DNA of 64,000 nucleotides from Sphingomonadaceae bacterium (GTDB lineage Bacteria; Pseudomonadota; Alphaproteobacteria; Sphingomonadales; Sphingomonadaceae), in assembly GCA_024236155.1 (NCBI GenBank), contig JACKLA010000002.1, positions 248,001 through 312,000 of the forward strand. Reading direction: 5' to 3'. Positions 18,747-26,371 of the stretch are shown here, piece after piece; position 1 is the first letter of the stretch; every line of letters starts with the position of its first letter. A model generated the notes under the pieces. The model saw only the letters and a program-made list of their open reading frames with translations, did no database searches and was not told where the DNA came from. Position numbers and translations under genes: made by a program.

Positions 18747-19700
18747 ATGATCGTTCATTCCGACATCGAGAAGCTGCGGGGCGATCCGGCCCCGCAGCGC
18801 GAGGCGCAGGCGGCCCTTGAGCGAGCGAGGCGCGCGTGGCGCGAAGCCGCAGGTGCACGCTTGCTGGCGGAACTGGAATCCTATGGCAATGGTGCGGATT
18901 TGTCGGACTGCCCGGCTCTGGGCGACCTGATCGCCGGAAGAACCGCGCCGGTCGAGGCAATGCTGTCCTCCCTGCTGGGCGTGTTGGTCGATCATCCGCT
19001 TGGCCATGTCCCACTGCGCCATCACCTGACCAAGGGTATCGGCCTGCTCCAGCTTGCGGAGGTCGGGCGTGCGGCGCTGACGCTGGTTGTCCACGAACCG
19101 AACGCACGCCGGGCAGCTCCGCAATCGGTCAGCTTCACCGATGCCGAACGCCATGAGCTGGTGCTCGCCGGCGAAGCGCGGGTGCGACTGTTCGACTGGT
19201 GCGGGCAGGGGGACACGCCGCCGACCGTGGGTGAACAAATCCTGCGCCGTGGCACAAAACTGGCTTTTGGCGGTTTCGGCGGTGCGAAGCTGGTCGACGA
19301 GGTCGCTCAAACGCTTGTCATCCTGCGGCTCAGCCGCGTCGCGGTGCAGCCAAAGCCGGGCGTGGAAATCCGCGCGGGCGACGGTGCGATCCTACACCGC
19401 GCCGCCGGTGACCGCGATGAAAGTTGCCGCGAGATGGCGATGGCCTTGCTTACCGCCATGGAGCGTACCGACGCTGCACCGCATCTCGCAAGGCTGGCCC
19501 GTAGCGGCACGCCCGAGAGCCGATGGCAGGCACTGCGCCATTGCCTTGCGCTCGATACGGCGACGGGTTTCCGGGAGCTGTGTGCTGTCGCCGATGATCG
19601 GGATGACCCGCTGGCACCCTTTGCCAATTCGCTGCGCAGCCAGTTGCTTGCAGCCCACCCGGCCTTGCAGGGAAAGGAGAAGGTACCATGCCGCGCGTGA
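18747..19700 (+). CDS. Unrecognised protein of the peptide cassette
   Basis: 317 residues (ATG 18747; a GTG lies one codon earlier). I do not recognise the family. The N-terminal 100 residues are helical, with REAQAALERARRAWREAAGARL and a His-rich stretch DHPLGHVPLRHHLTKG (about 82-97). A beta-rich central part (about 105-220, including FTDAERHELVLAGEARVRLFD and LVILRLSRVAVQPKPG) could be a metal-free cupin-like barrel. The C-terminal 80 residues look like HEAT-type helical pairs. No signal peptide is seen. The 3' end overlaps the next gene by 13 nt, indicating coupled translation. It may be a scaffold or second subunit for the cupin protein (inference). Confidence 0.7.
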   Translation: MIVHSDIEKLRGDPAPQREAQAALERARRAWREAAGARLLAELESYGNGADLSDCPALGDLIAGRTAPVEAMLSSLLGVLVDHPLGHVPLRHHLTKGIGLLQLAEVGRAALTLVVHEPNARRAAPQSVSFTDAERHELVLAGEARVRLFDWCGQGDTPPTVGEQILRRGTKLAFGGFGGAKLVDEVAQTLVILRLSRVAVQPKPGVEIRAGDGAILHRAAGDRDESCREMAMALLTAMERTDAAPHLARLARSGTPESRWQALRHCLALDTATGFRELCAVADDRDDPLAPFANSLRSQLLAAHPALQGKEKVPCRA

Positions 19701-20584
19701 TCGAGCTGGACAGGCAATCGGAACCCGTGGGGGTGGAGGAATGTGCCGAGGCCATTGCAAAAATCGGCTTCGATGCCCGGAATGAGGAAAGCCTGCTGGC
19801 AGTTGCTGCCCAGTTGCAGGCGCTTGGCAGTAACCGGATGTTCCTTGGTGACCGGCTGGTCGAACTGCTTGCCGGGACTGACGGCGATGGTCCCGACAGC
19901 GCCTACAGCCCGCAGTCGATCATGCTCACTGCCCCGCGCGACGGCTTCTTCCTGCGTGCCAATATCTGGCCTTGCGAAAACGACAGCTGCGTCCGGCGCA
20001 GCGGAGCGCACAACTTCGCCTATGGCGCGCCGCACGATCATAATTTCGACTTTTTGACCGTCGGCTATTTCGGGCCGGGGTATCGTAGTGACTATTACGA
20101 ATACGACTATGGCGATGTCGCGGGATATTTCGGCGAGCCGGTGGAATTGCGTTTCATCGAACGCAGCACGCTCTCACCCGGCAAGCTGATGCATTATCGT
20201 GCGCATCGCGATGTCCATTCGCAACTGCCGCCCGAAAGCCTCTCCGTCTCGCTCAACGTCATGTGCTGCGATCCGGGGCAGGGCTGGTACGACCAATACG
20301 CCTTCGACCCGGATCGCGGCACGGTGGGCGAGATGCTCAGCACCGGATCGACCGAAGTGCTGTTGCGGATTGCGGTGGCGATGGGCGGTGAAGATGCAAC
20401 CGGGCTGGCGGAACACTGGGGGCGGACGCATGCGAGCGATCGGATCCGGCTGGCAAGTTACGAGGCGCGTGCCTTCGCGTGCAGCGATGATGAGGCGCGC
20501 GAGGAGATTTGGCGACAGGCGGAGAATTCGGGCAGCCTGCTGGTCGCAAGGGAGGCCGCGCAAATGCGGCGCGCGCTTGGCTAG
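19688..20584 (+). CDS. Cysteine-dioxygenase-like cupin protein
   Basis: 298 residues. The centre resembles the three-histidine thiol-dioxygenase cupins. GAPHDHNFDFLTVGYFG gives His116 and His118 in the position of the CDO HDH pair. DVHSQLPPESLSVSLNVM gives His177 in the position of the third ligand (CDO has LHRVEN...AVSLHLY). Between them is a Tyr/Asp-rich loop with RSDYYEYDYGDV (133-144). Helical segments flank the barrel on both sides. AAGGAGA precedes the ATG. Third gene of the cassette, and its stop overlaps that of convergent ruvX in a shared CTAG. Metal binding is likely; the substrate is unknown, and the upstream 54-residue peptide is a candidate. Confidence 0.7.
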   Translation: MPRVIELDRQSEPVGVEECAEAIAKIGFDARNEESLLAVAAQLQALGSNRMFLGDRLVELLAGTDGDGPDSAYSPQSIMLTAPRDGFFLRANIWPCENDSCVRRSGAHNFAYGAPHDHNFDFLTVGYFGPGYRSDYYEYDYGDVAGYFGEPVELRFIERSTLSPGKLMHYRAHRDVHSQLPPESLSVSLNVMCCDPGQGWYDQYAFDPDRGTVGEMLSTGSTEVLLRIAVAMGGEDATGLAEHWGRTHASDRIRLASYEARAFACSDDEAREEIWRQAENSGSLLVAREAAQMRRALG

Positions 20585-21066
20585 AACGCGCTCCCAGCCA
20601 TCGCATCGATCGCCGCTTGCAGGATGATAGCGGCTGCGTGGCTGTCGATGCGTTCGGCGCGCTTCTTGCGGCTGAAATCCTGCCCGATCATGTCGCGCTC
20701 TGCGCTGGCGGTGGACCAGCGTTCGTCCCACAACAGCACGGGCAGTTCGAGCGCTAGCGCCAAATTGCGGGCATAGGCCCGGCTCGATTGCGCGCGCGGT
20801 CCCTCGCTGCCGTCCATATTGCGCGGCAGGCCGAGCACGATGCCCTTGATCCCGCGCTCGGTAATGATGGCCGAAAGCGCGGCGCAATCCTTCGAGAATT
20901 TCCCCTTCGCCAGTGTCTTGCCGGCGGTGGCGAAACTCCACGCCGCATCGCAGGTCGCAATGCCAATGGTCTTGGTGCCGAGATCGAGGCCGAGCAGCGC
21001 GCCGCCATCGCCCAGCGCATCGCGCAGTTCGAGGGCGCTTTCGGTGATCAGGACGCTGCGCTCCAT
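20581..21066 (-). CDS. ruvX: RuvX/YqgF RNase H-fold nuclease
   Basis: Essential in many bacteria, with roles as putative Holliday-junction resolvase and in 16S rRNA 5'-end processing. 161 residues with an RNase H-like fold. The first catalytic Asp is in LLGLDLGTKTIGIA (about 28), the next motif is GIVLGLPRNMDGSEGPRAQSSRAYA, and the last is LLWDERWSTASAERDM. HAAAIILQAAIDA ends the fold. Last gene of the minus-strand pyrE-to-ruvX operon; its start overlaps the end of the DUF3089 gene by 19 nt. Confidence 0.92.
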   Translation of the reverse strand: MERSVLITESALELRDALGDGGALLGLDLGTKTIGIATCDAAWSFATAGKTLAKGKFSKDCAALSAIITERGIKGIVLGLPRNMDGSEGPRAQSSRAYARNLALALELPVLLWDERWSTASAERDMIGQDFSRKKRAERIDSHAAAIILQAAIDAMAGSAF

Positions 21067-22187
21067 CCCTTGACCCGCGCGATCACATCCTGCTGCACAT
21101 TCTTCCAGAACAGCGGGATGTCATAGACATGGTAATTGTTGCCCGGCAGCACGGCATTGCCGACCTCGGGAGGGTCGCCAATCAGCAGTAGGCCGCGTTC
21201 GTCGCAGCGGGCGGGGACAGAACCGGGGATCAGTTCGCCCGTCGAATAATCCGCCTCCGGCACCAGCGTACCCAGGTTCCGGTCCGCAGCGGCCTTGCCG
21301 TTGACGGTGCCGGTCAGCGGGTTGGTACACAGGATCATGCTGTCGCCGCGCGGCTTGCCATCAAAGCCGGTTGAAGCAGCATAGGTTTCCATCAGCGCGC
21401 TTGGATCGGCAGGCTCGGCAAAGCTCGACCAGGTCAGGATGCACCCCGACTGGCCCGGAGTTGCGCAGGCGGGAAAGCCGAGTGCGGGCAGGTCATGCTC
21501 GACCGAAATCGGCCAGCCCACAGCATAGATTGCGGCGATGCGCGATTCTGCCTCGCTGCCCGAAACCTCCTCGCGCAGCAGGCGCAGCAAGTGCAGTGCG
21601 CCCTGGCTGTGACCGACGAGAACGATCGGCGCGTCCTTGTCTGCGCTGGCGAGGAAGAATTCATAGGCCTGCTTCACATCCGCATAGGCCGCGTCGATGG
21701 CCTTTTGAGCTTCGGGAGCGTCGGTAAGGAATGCGCCGAAAGTGGCCTGGCGGTATTTGGGCGCCCAGATTTCGCTTGCTGCATTGAACGGGCTGGCCAT
21801 GCCGCGCGCATAGAGGTTGGCGAATTTCTGCGATTTCTCGTCGTCGAGCGGGGCGTTCCAGTTCGATTTTTCGAGATAGCTGGTCGGGTGGATGAAAAAG
21901 ACTGCGAAATCGGGCGCGTCGTCGACTTCCTGTGCGATGCTGCCTTCGGTTGCCTGCAAGGCAGGCTGCCAGCGCGCCGGATCGCCGACACCCATTCCCG
22001 GCCGGGAAAGCCACATTTTCGGATCGTTATAAGCGTTGGTATCGAGCGGCTTCTGTTCGACGAAATCCTCTGACGGGACAAACGCGAACCGGGTCAGTTC
22101 CTTGGACCAGATGCTGAGAGCGAACAGGCCCAGCACGGCCACCATGATCAAACCGGCCACAATATAAAGAAACTTCCGCGCCATCAT
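21048..22187 (-). CDS. DUF3089 alpha/beta-hydrolase-like protein
   Basis: 379 residues. An N-terminal membrane anchor (about 6-27, LYIVAGLIMVAVLGLFALSIW) has no clear cleavage site, so the protein is likely tethered facing the periplasm. The fold is an alpha/beta hydrolase with nucleophile elbow GHSQG (192-196, Ser194). The opening FAVFFIHPTSYLEKSNWNAP is typical of DUF3089. Its ATG overlaps the stop of the AI-2E transporter gene by 4 nt. The substrate is unknown; a lipase or esterase role is plausible. Confidence 0.78.
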   Translation of the reverse strand: MMARKFLYIVAGLIMVAVLGLFALSIWSKELTRFAFVPSEDFVEQKPLDTNAYNDPKMWLSRPGMGVGDPARWQPALQATEGSIAQEVDDAPDFAVFFIHPTSYLEKSNWNAPLDDEKSQKFANLYARGMASPFNAASEIWAPKYRQATFGAFLTDAPEAQKAIDAAYADVKQAYEFFLASADKDAPIVLVGHSQGALHLLRLLREEVSGSEAESRIAAIYAVGWPISVEHDLPALGFPACATPGQSGCILTWSSFAEPADPSALMETYAASTGFDGKPRGDSMILCTNPLTGTVNGKAAADRNLGTLVPEADYSTGELIPGSVPARCDERGLLLIGDPPEVGNAVLPGNNYHVYDIPLFWKNVQQDVIARVKGWSAAS

Positions 22188-23272
22188 TCACTCTCCGCAA
22201 GGCTGGCCTGTTCATCCGCATCGTTCTTTTCGGCCCGGCGTTCGAGCGCGACCTTTATCATCGCCATCAGCGGATCGGCGAGGAACAGGCCGAGGATGCC
22301 GAACAATATCCCCATTATCAGCTGCGCCGCCAGCACCAGTGCCGGGGCAAGATCGACGGTCTTCTTGGCGATGAGCGGGATCACCACATAGCCGTCGAAA
22401 GTCTGGACCAGGAAATATACGAAGATCGTGTACACACCCATGTCCGTCCCGCCGGAAAAACCTACCAGCACCATCAGCCCGCCCGCGATCAGCGCACCGA
22501 GATTCGGGATGAAGGCGAGCAGGCCGGTAAGGATTGCCAGCAGCGCGGCCATCGGTACGTCGTAAATCGCCAGCATGATCCATGTGAACAGGCCTTCGAA
22601 GACCATGCCGACTAGCCGGCCGGCCATCAGCCGCCGCATGGTATAGCCCATCCTGGAAACGGTGCCGTAAAACCACTCGCGCCGGTGCCGGGGAAGCATC
22701 CACGCAACCCCGCGTTCATACAGTTGCGGTTCCAGTGCGATATATATGCCGATGATGGTGATCAGCATGACGGTGGTCATCCCGCCGAGCAGCCCGCCGA
22801 TGGCCCGGGTAACCGTACCGACGCCGCTCACCAGGCTGCCTGCGACATTTTGCACATCGGTCTGGCGGATGTCGAAACCCTGAAGCTGCATCCATTGCAG
22901 CGTTACGTCGATCTGGGCCTCGATGATGCCGGGAAGGGCAGCCGCTTCCCGTGAAATCTGCGACCCCGCAAATATTACCAGCCAATAGAAGAAGAGCGCT
23001 GTGGCCAGCAGCACGATCATCACCAGCCATGTGCGGCCAAGCGGGAGCACGCGACCGAGCAAACGCGCACCGCCGTCAATCATCGAGGCGAAAACCATCG
23101 CGCCGAAGATCACCAGCAGCGATTGGGAGATGTAGATCGCAAGGACAATCGCGCCGATGACGGCGGCCCAGACAAAGGCGCGTTGCGCTTCGAAGCGCAG
23201 TTCAGGATTCGTAATGCGCGACGGGCTGGAGCCGAGATCGTCTTCCGCGATGTCGGCCCGCTCCTCGCTCAT
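22184..23272 (-). CDS. AI-2E family (PerM-like) transporter
   Basis: Inner-membrane protein of 362 residues and about eight membrane segments. Landmarks are the N-terminal FVWAAVIGAIVLAIYISQSLLVIFGAMVFA and the C-terminal bundle GLLAFIPNLGALIAGGLMVLVG...DGYVVIPLIAKKTVDLAPALVLAAQLIMG, the most conserved stretch of the family. Members have been linked to autoinducer-2 export or Na+/Li+ antiport, so the substrate cannot be assigned. ATG 23272 overlaps the lepB stop (ATGA). A longer open frame upstream is not needed. Confidence 0.85.
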   Translation of the reverse strand: MSEERADIAEDDLGSSPSRITNPELRFEAQRAFVWAAVIGAIVLAIYISQSLLVIFGAMVFASMIDGGARLLGRVLPLGRTWLVMIVLLATALFFYWLVIFAGSQISREAAALPGIIEAQIDVTLQWMQLQGFDIRQTDVQNVAGSLVSGVGTVTRAIGGLLGGMTTVMLITIIGIYIALEPQLYERGVAWMLPRHRREWFYGTVSRMGYTMRRLMAGRLVGMVFEGLFTWIMLAIYDVPMAALLAILTGLLAFIPNLGALIAGGLMVLVGFSGGTDMGVYTIFVYFLVQTFDGYVVIPLIAKKTVDLAPALVLAAQLIMGILFGILGLFLADPLMAMIKVALERRAEKNDADEQASLAESE

Positions 23273-24216
23273 TCGCTTGCCGCTTCGCCCTTGCCCGCTT
23301 CCTTGATCGAGGGCCGCAGCGTGGTCCAGGCGCGATCGCCGCGCAAGGCACCCCACCAGCTAAGCGGGTTCCATGTCGCAGTGCCGTCGAGCGAGAAGGT
23401 GATGAACTCCGCCCGTCCGCCGACATTTTCCAGCGGGACGGGACCGCCAAGCCCCTGTGCGAATTCCTCGGCCCGGCTGTCGGCAGAATGATCGCGGTTG
23501 TCGCCCATCATAAAGATATGGCCTTCGGGGATCCGCGTCGCGGGATAGTCATCCAGGCGCTGGCGTTCGTGGTCGATCACCAGGTAGGTTGCGCCATTGG
23601 GCAGTGTTTCGCGCATCACCGGCAGTTCGTAAACCTCGCGCCCGTCCTCGAGTGTTTTGCGATAGACGTCGAAATAGCCGAGGCAGGTAATGCCATCGCA
23701 CAGCTGCTGGTCGTCGACGTCGATGCGGATAGCGGGCTCAACCTCCTGCGGCACGGGCTTGCCGTTGAGGATGATCTGGCCGTTACGCACCTCGATCATA
23801 TCGCCCGGCAGGCCGACGACACGCTTGATATAGTCTTCGTCCCGCGATGGCGGCACAGCGATCACCACGTCGCCATATTCGGGCGTATCCGGCCAGATGC
23901 GCCAGTCGCCGCGCGGCAGGAGGTGGAACGAGGCGGATACCCATGACCAGCCATAGGGGTATTTGCTCACCACCAGCCGGTCACCCACCATCAGGTTGGG
24001 CACCATGGAGGTGGAGGGGATATAGAATGGCTTGGCGACGAAGCTGTGAAAGCCCAGCACCGCGAGCAGCATCAGCGCCAGCCCGCGAATTTCGGCGAGC
24101 CAGTTGATCGGCTCTTTCTCTCCCGAGATCTTTGCATCGGCATCCGCTTCGATGGCGGACTTGTCCGGTTCGTCGATAGGGGCGGTGGTGTCTGTCACGT
24201 CGGTTTCTGAACTCAA
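23269..24216 (-). CDS. lepB: Signal peptidase I
   Basis: Cleaves signal peptides from exported proteins at the outer face of the inner membrane. Catalytic Ser70 lies in YIPSTSMVPNL and general base Lys131 in DYIKRVVGLPGD; GHIFMMGDNRDHSADSR near the C-terminus is the third conserved box. One membrane anchor is visible (about 44-60, RGLALMLLAVLGFHSFV) after a 40-residue acidic tail. The start is not certain: TTG 24216 overlaps the acpS stop (TTGA), GTG 24198 is an alternative, and the first in-frame ATG at 24255 lies deep in acpS. Part of the acpS-lepB pair common in bacteria. Confidence 0.92.
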   Translation of the reverse strand: MSSETDVTDTTAPIDEPDKSAIEADADAKISGEKEPINWLAEIRGLALMLLAVLGFHSFVAKPFYIPSTSMVPNLMVGDRLVVSKYPYGWSWVSASFHLLPRGDWRIWPDTPEYGDVVIAVPPSRDEDYIKRVVGLPGDMIEVRNGQIILNGKPVPQEVEPAIRIDVDDQQLCDGITCLGYFDVYRKTLEDGREVYELPVMRETLPNGATYLVIDHERQRLDDYPATRIPEGHIFMMGDNRDHSADSRAEEFAQGLGGPVPLENVGGRAEFITFSLDGTATWNPLSWWGALRGDRAWTTLRPSIKEAGKGEAASE

Positions 24217-24614
24217 AGCGGGCGTGCCTCGATGATTACGAATGCCTGCGCCCATGGATGATCGTCGGTGAGGGTGAGATGAATGACCGCCTCATGGCCA
24301 TCTGGGGTCAATTCGGCAAGCCGTTTCGCCGCGCCATTGGCAAGGGCGAGGGTGGGCGCGCCCGACTTTGCATTCACCACGCCGATGTCCTTCATATAGA
24401 CGCCGCGATAGAAGCCGGTGCCGACCGCCTTGGAAAACGCCTCTTTGGCGGCAAACCGCTTGGCATAGGTTCCGGCGCGGGTGAAGGGGCGTTTGGCCGC
24501 CTTGGCGCGCTCGATCTCGGTGAAGCAGCGCATCTCGAAACGGTTGCCATGCCGGTCGAGCGCCTTCTGGATACGCTCGATATTGCACAGGTCGGAGCCG
24601 AGGCCGATGATCAT
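24213..24614 (-). CDS. acpS: Holo-[acyl-carrier-protein] synthase
   Basis: Transfers 4'-phosphopantetheine from CoA to the serine of acyl carrier protein, needed for fatty acid synthesis. 133 residues. MIIGLGSDLCNIERIQKAL carries the Mg-binding Asp8, and KRFAAKEAFSKAVGTGF the second acidic ligand and Lys. GAPTLALANGAAKRL and HLTLTDDHPWAQAFVIIE complete the fold. ATG 24614 fits family starts and overlaps the preceding stop (ATGA); an ATG 15 nt upstream is less likely. Confidence 0.94.
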   Translation of the reverse strand: MIIGLGSDLCNIERIQKALDRHGNRFEMRCFTEIERAKAAKRPFTRAGTYAKRFAAKEAFSKAVGTGFYRGVYMKDIGVVNAKSGAPTLALANGAAKRLAELTPDGHEAVIHLTLTDDHPWAQAFVIIEARPL

Positions 24615-24859
24615 TTCCAAAATCGCCACTGGCAGATTTCTTCACCGGCGAGGAAATTGAGCCAGTGCCTGGTAAGCCAAGTGATCAAGAACGCTCCACC
24701 GGCGATGGCAAGGCTCATAATGATGCGCTCCCAATCCAGTGGTGAACCTTTCGATAGATTGGGGATCACTCCTTGAAATAGAGCGACGACGGAGAGGATA
24801 ATGAAAACCGGAAAAAAGATGCGGAAGTAATTCCACATTCGTTTGTAATGTCTCTGCAT
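24611..24859 (-). CDS. Small membrane protein between pdxJ and acpS
   Basis: 82 residues, family not recognised. A basic aromatic start (MQRHYKRMWNYFR) is followed by two hydrophobic segments, about 14-32 (IFFPVFIILSVVALFQGV) and 47-62 (IIMSLAIAGGAFLITW). It is probably an inner-membrane hairpin with cytoplasmic ends. The gene is clearly in the operon: its ATG shares a base with the pdxJ stop, and its stop overlaps the acpS start. The base composition is somewhat AT-richer than its neighbours. Confidence 0.7.
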   Translation of the reverse strand: MQRHYKRMWNYFRIFFPVFIILSVVALFQGVIPNLSKGSPLDWERIIMSLAIAGGAFLITWLTRHWLNFLAGEEICQWRFWK

Positions 24860-25599
24860 CACCGCACCCCGTCCATCAATTCACGCATCCGGCGCACCGC
24901 GTTTTCCAGCCCGACAAACACCGCCTCGCCGACGAGGTAGTGGCCGATATTGAGCTCGGCCAGTTCGGGGATGGCGGCAATCGGCTGGACATTGTCATAG
25001 GTCAGCCCGTGTCCGGCATGCGGTTCGATCCCCATGCTGGCAGCGAGCGCGGCCATATCGGCGATGCGCTTTCGCTCGGACGCGACCCGCTCGCTGTCGC
25101 CGTCAAGGAAGGCGTGGGCATATTCGCCGGTATGAAATTCTACCACCGGTGCATGCAGCCTCTGCGCGGCGTCGAGTTGCCTTTCACTGGCTTCGATGAA
25201 CAGGCTGACCCGGATACCCTGGTCCGACAAACGGGATACGATAGGCGCAAGCTGGTTATGCAGGCCCGCTGCATCGAGCCCGCCTTCGGTCGTGCGCTCC
25301 TCGCGTTTTTCGGGCACGATGCAGGCGGCGTGCGGCTTGTGACGCAGCGCGATCTCCAGCATCTCCTCGGTCGCGGCCATTTCGAGATTCAAGGGCAGGT
25401 CGGTCGCCGCCTGTATCCGCGCAAGGTCCTCGTCGCGGATGTGGCGACGATCTTCGCGCAGGTGGGCGGTGATGCCATCGCCGCCAACAGCCGCGACAAT
25501 TTCTGCCGCGCGCACGGGATCGGGATGGTCGCCACCCCGCGCGTTGCGAATGGTCGCAACGTGATCGATATTGACCCCGAGGCGCAGGCGGCCCGCCAC
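24859..25599 (-). CDS. pdxJ: Pyridoxine 5'-phosphate synthase
   Basis: Condenses 1-deoxy-D-xylulose 5-phosphate with 3-amino-2-oxopropyl phosphate to make vitamin B6 (DXP-dependent route). 246 residues forming a TIM barrel. Signatures are LGVNIDHVATIRNARGG (start), GITAHLREDRRHI, LNLEMAATEEML, VPEKREERTTEGG and AGHGLTYDN, with phosphate-loop LNIGHYLVGEAVF at the end. The start is GTG 25599, which shares the G of the pyrE TAG stop. Confidence 0.95.
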   Translation of the reverse strand: MAGRLRLGVNIDHVATIRNARGGDHPDPVRAAEIVAAVGGDGITAHLREDRRHIRDEDLARIQAATDLPLNLEMAATEEMLEIALRHKPHAACIVPEKREERTTEGGLDAAGLHNQLAPIVSRLSDQGIRVSLFIEASERQLDAAQRLHAPVVEFHTGEYAHAFLDGDSERVASERKRIADMAALAASMGIEPHAGHGLTYDNVQPIAAIPELAELNIGHYLVGEAVFVGLENAVRRMRELMDGVR

Positions 25600-26177
25600 T
25601 ATTTGCGGCTGCCCGGCTTGGTCACGGGAATGGCGGCCAGTTTGGCCGGGACTTCATCCTCGGCGTAGGTCGGGAAGTTGATCTCGACCAGCGGATAGAA
25701 CGGTACGCCCAGGTCGGCCTCGCCTGCCGAACGGTCGATCAGCGAGACTTCGGCCAGAACCTCGCCGCCTTCGCGCCCGACCGCGTCGATAGCCTCGCGG
25801 CTGGAAAGGCCGGTGGTTACCACATCTTCGACCATCAGCACTTTCGCTCCCGGTTCGAGCGCGAAACCGCGCCGGAGGTGGAATTCGCCCTCGGGTCGTT
25901 CGAGGAACATCGCATCTTTCCCCAGCGCGCGTCCCATTTCGTGCCCGATGATCAGGCCACCCATCGCGGGCGAGACGACCACGTCGATCTGGTTGCGCAA
26001 TTCACGCGGAAGCTTGGCGGCAAGGGCTGCCGCCAGCCTGCTCGCGCGTTCCGGGTTCATCAGCACGCGTGCGCATTGCAGGTAAACCGCGCTGTGGCGG
26101 CCCGAGGAGAGCTTGAAATGGCCTTCGAGCAGTGCGCCGCTGGCGCGGAATTCGGAGAGAACTTCGTCATCGGTCAT
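25599..26177 (-). CDS. pyrE: Orotate phosphoribosyltransferase
   Basis: Makes orotidine monophosphate from orotate and PRPP in pyrimidine synthesis. 192 residues from ATG 26177. Features are LSSGRHSAVYLQCA near the start, VVSPAMGGLIIGHEMGRALGK, and the PRPP-binding motif VLMVEDVVTTGLSSREAI. Lead gene of a minus-strand operon (pyrE, pdxJ, small membrane protein, acpS, lepB, AI-2E transporter, DUF3089, ruvX) in which nearly every junction is an overlapping stop/start. pyrC is also in this window, 17 kb away. Confidence 0.94.
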   Translation of the reverse strand: MTDDEVLSEFRASGALLEGHFKLSSGRHSAVYLQCARVLMNPERASRLAAALAAKLPRELRNQIDVVVSPAMGGLIIGHEMGRALGKDAMFLERPEGEFHLRRGFALEPGAKVLMVEDVVTTGLSSREAIDAVGREGGEVLAEVSLIDRSAGEADLGVPFYPLVEINFPTYAEDEVPAKLAAIPVTKPGSRK

Positions 26178-26263
26178 GGTGTGGTCGGAATGTCCGTAGC
26201 TGCTTGGTAATGGCACGTTTCCCGGCGGGCGAACGCGGTTGAGGATTTTTCTCCTAGAAGTGC

Positions 26264-26292
26264 TTGAGGCAGGGGGCAAGCATGCGTATACG
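26264..26292 (+). promoter_or_regulatory. Probable promoter of the cytochrome oxidase operon
   Basis: TTGAGG (26264-26269), 17 bp, TATACG (26287-26292); start predicted near 26299, about 70 nt before the ctaC ATG. It lies in the 194-bp gap divergent from pyrE. Confidence 0.5.
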
Positions 26293-26371
26293 CGCCGCAG
26301 AATTGCGCCCTTTCCGGGGCGTTGCGGCACGTCTGGCCGTATCCGGTGACTGACAGAGAGCATTGAAAACA

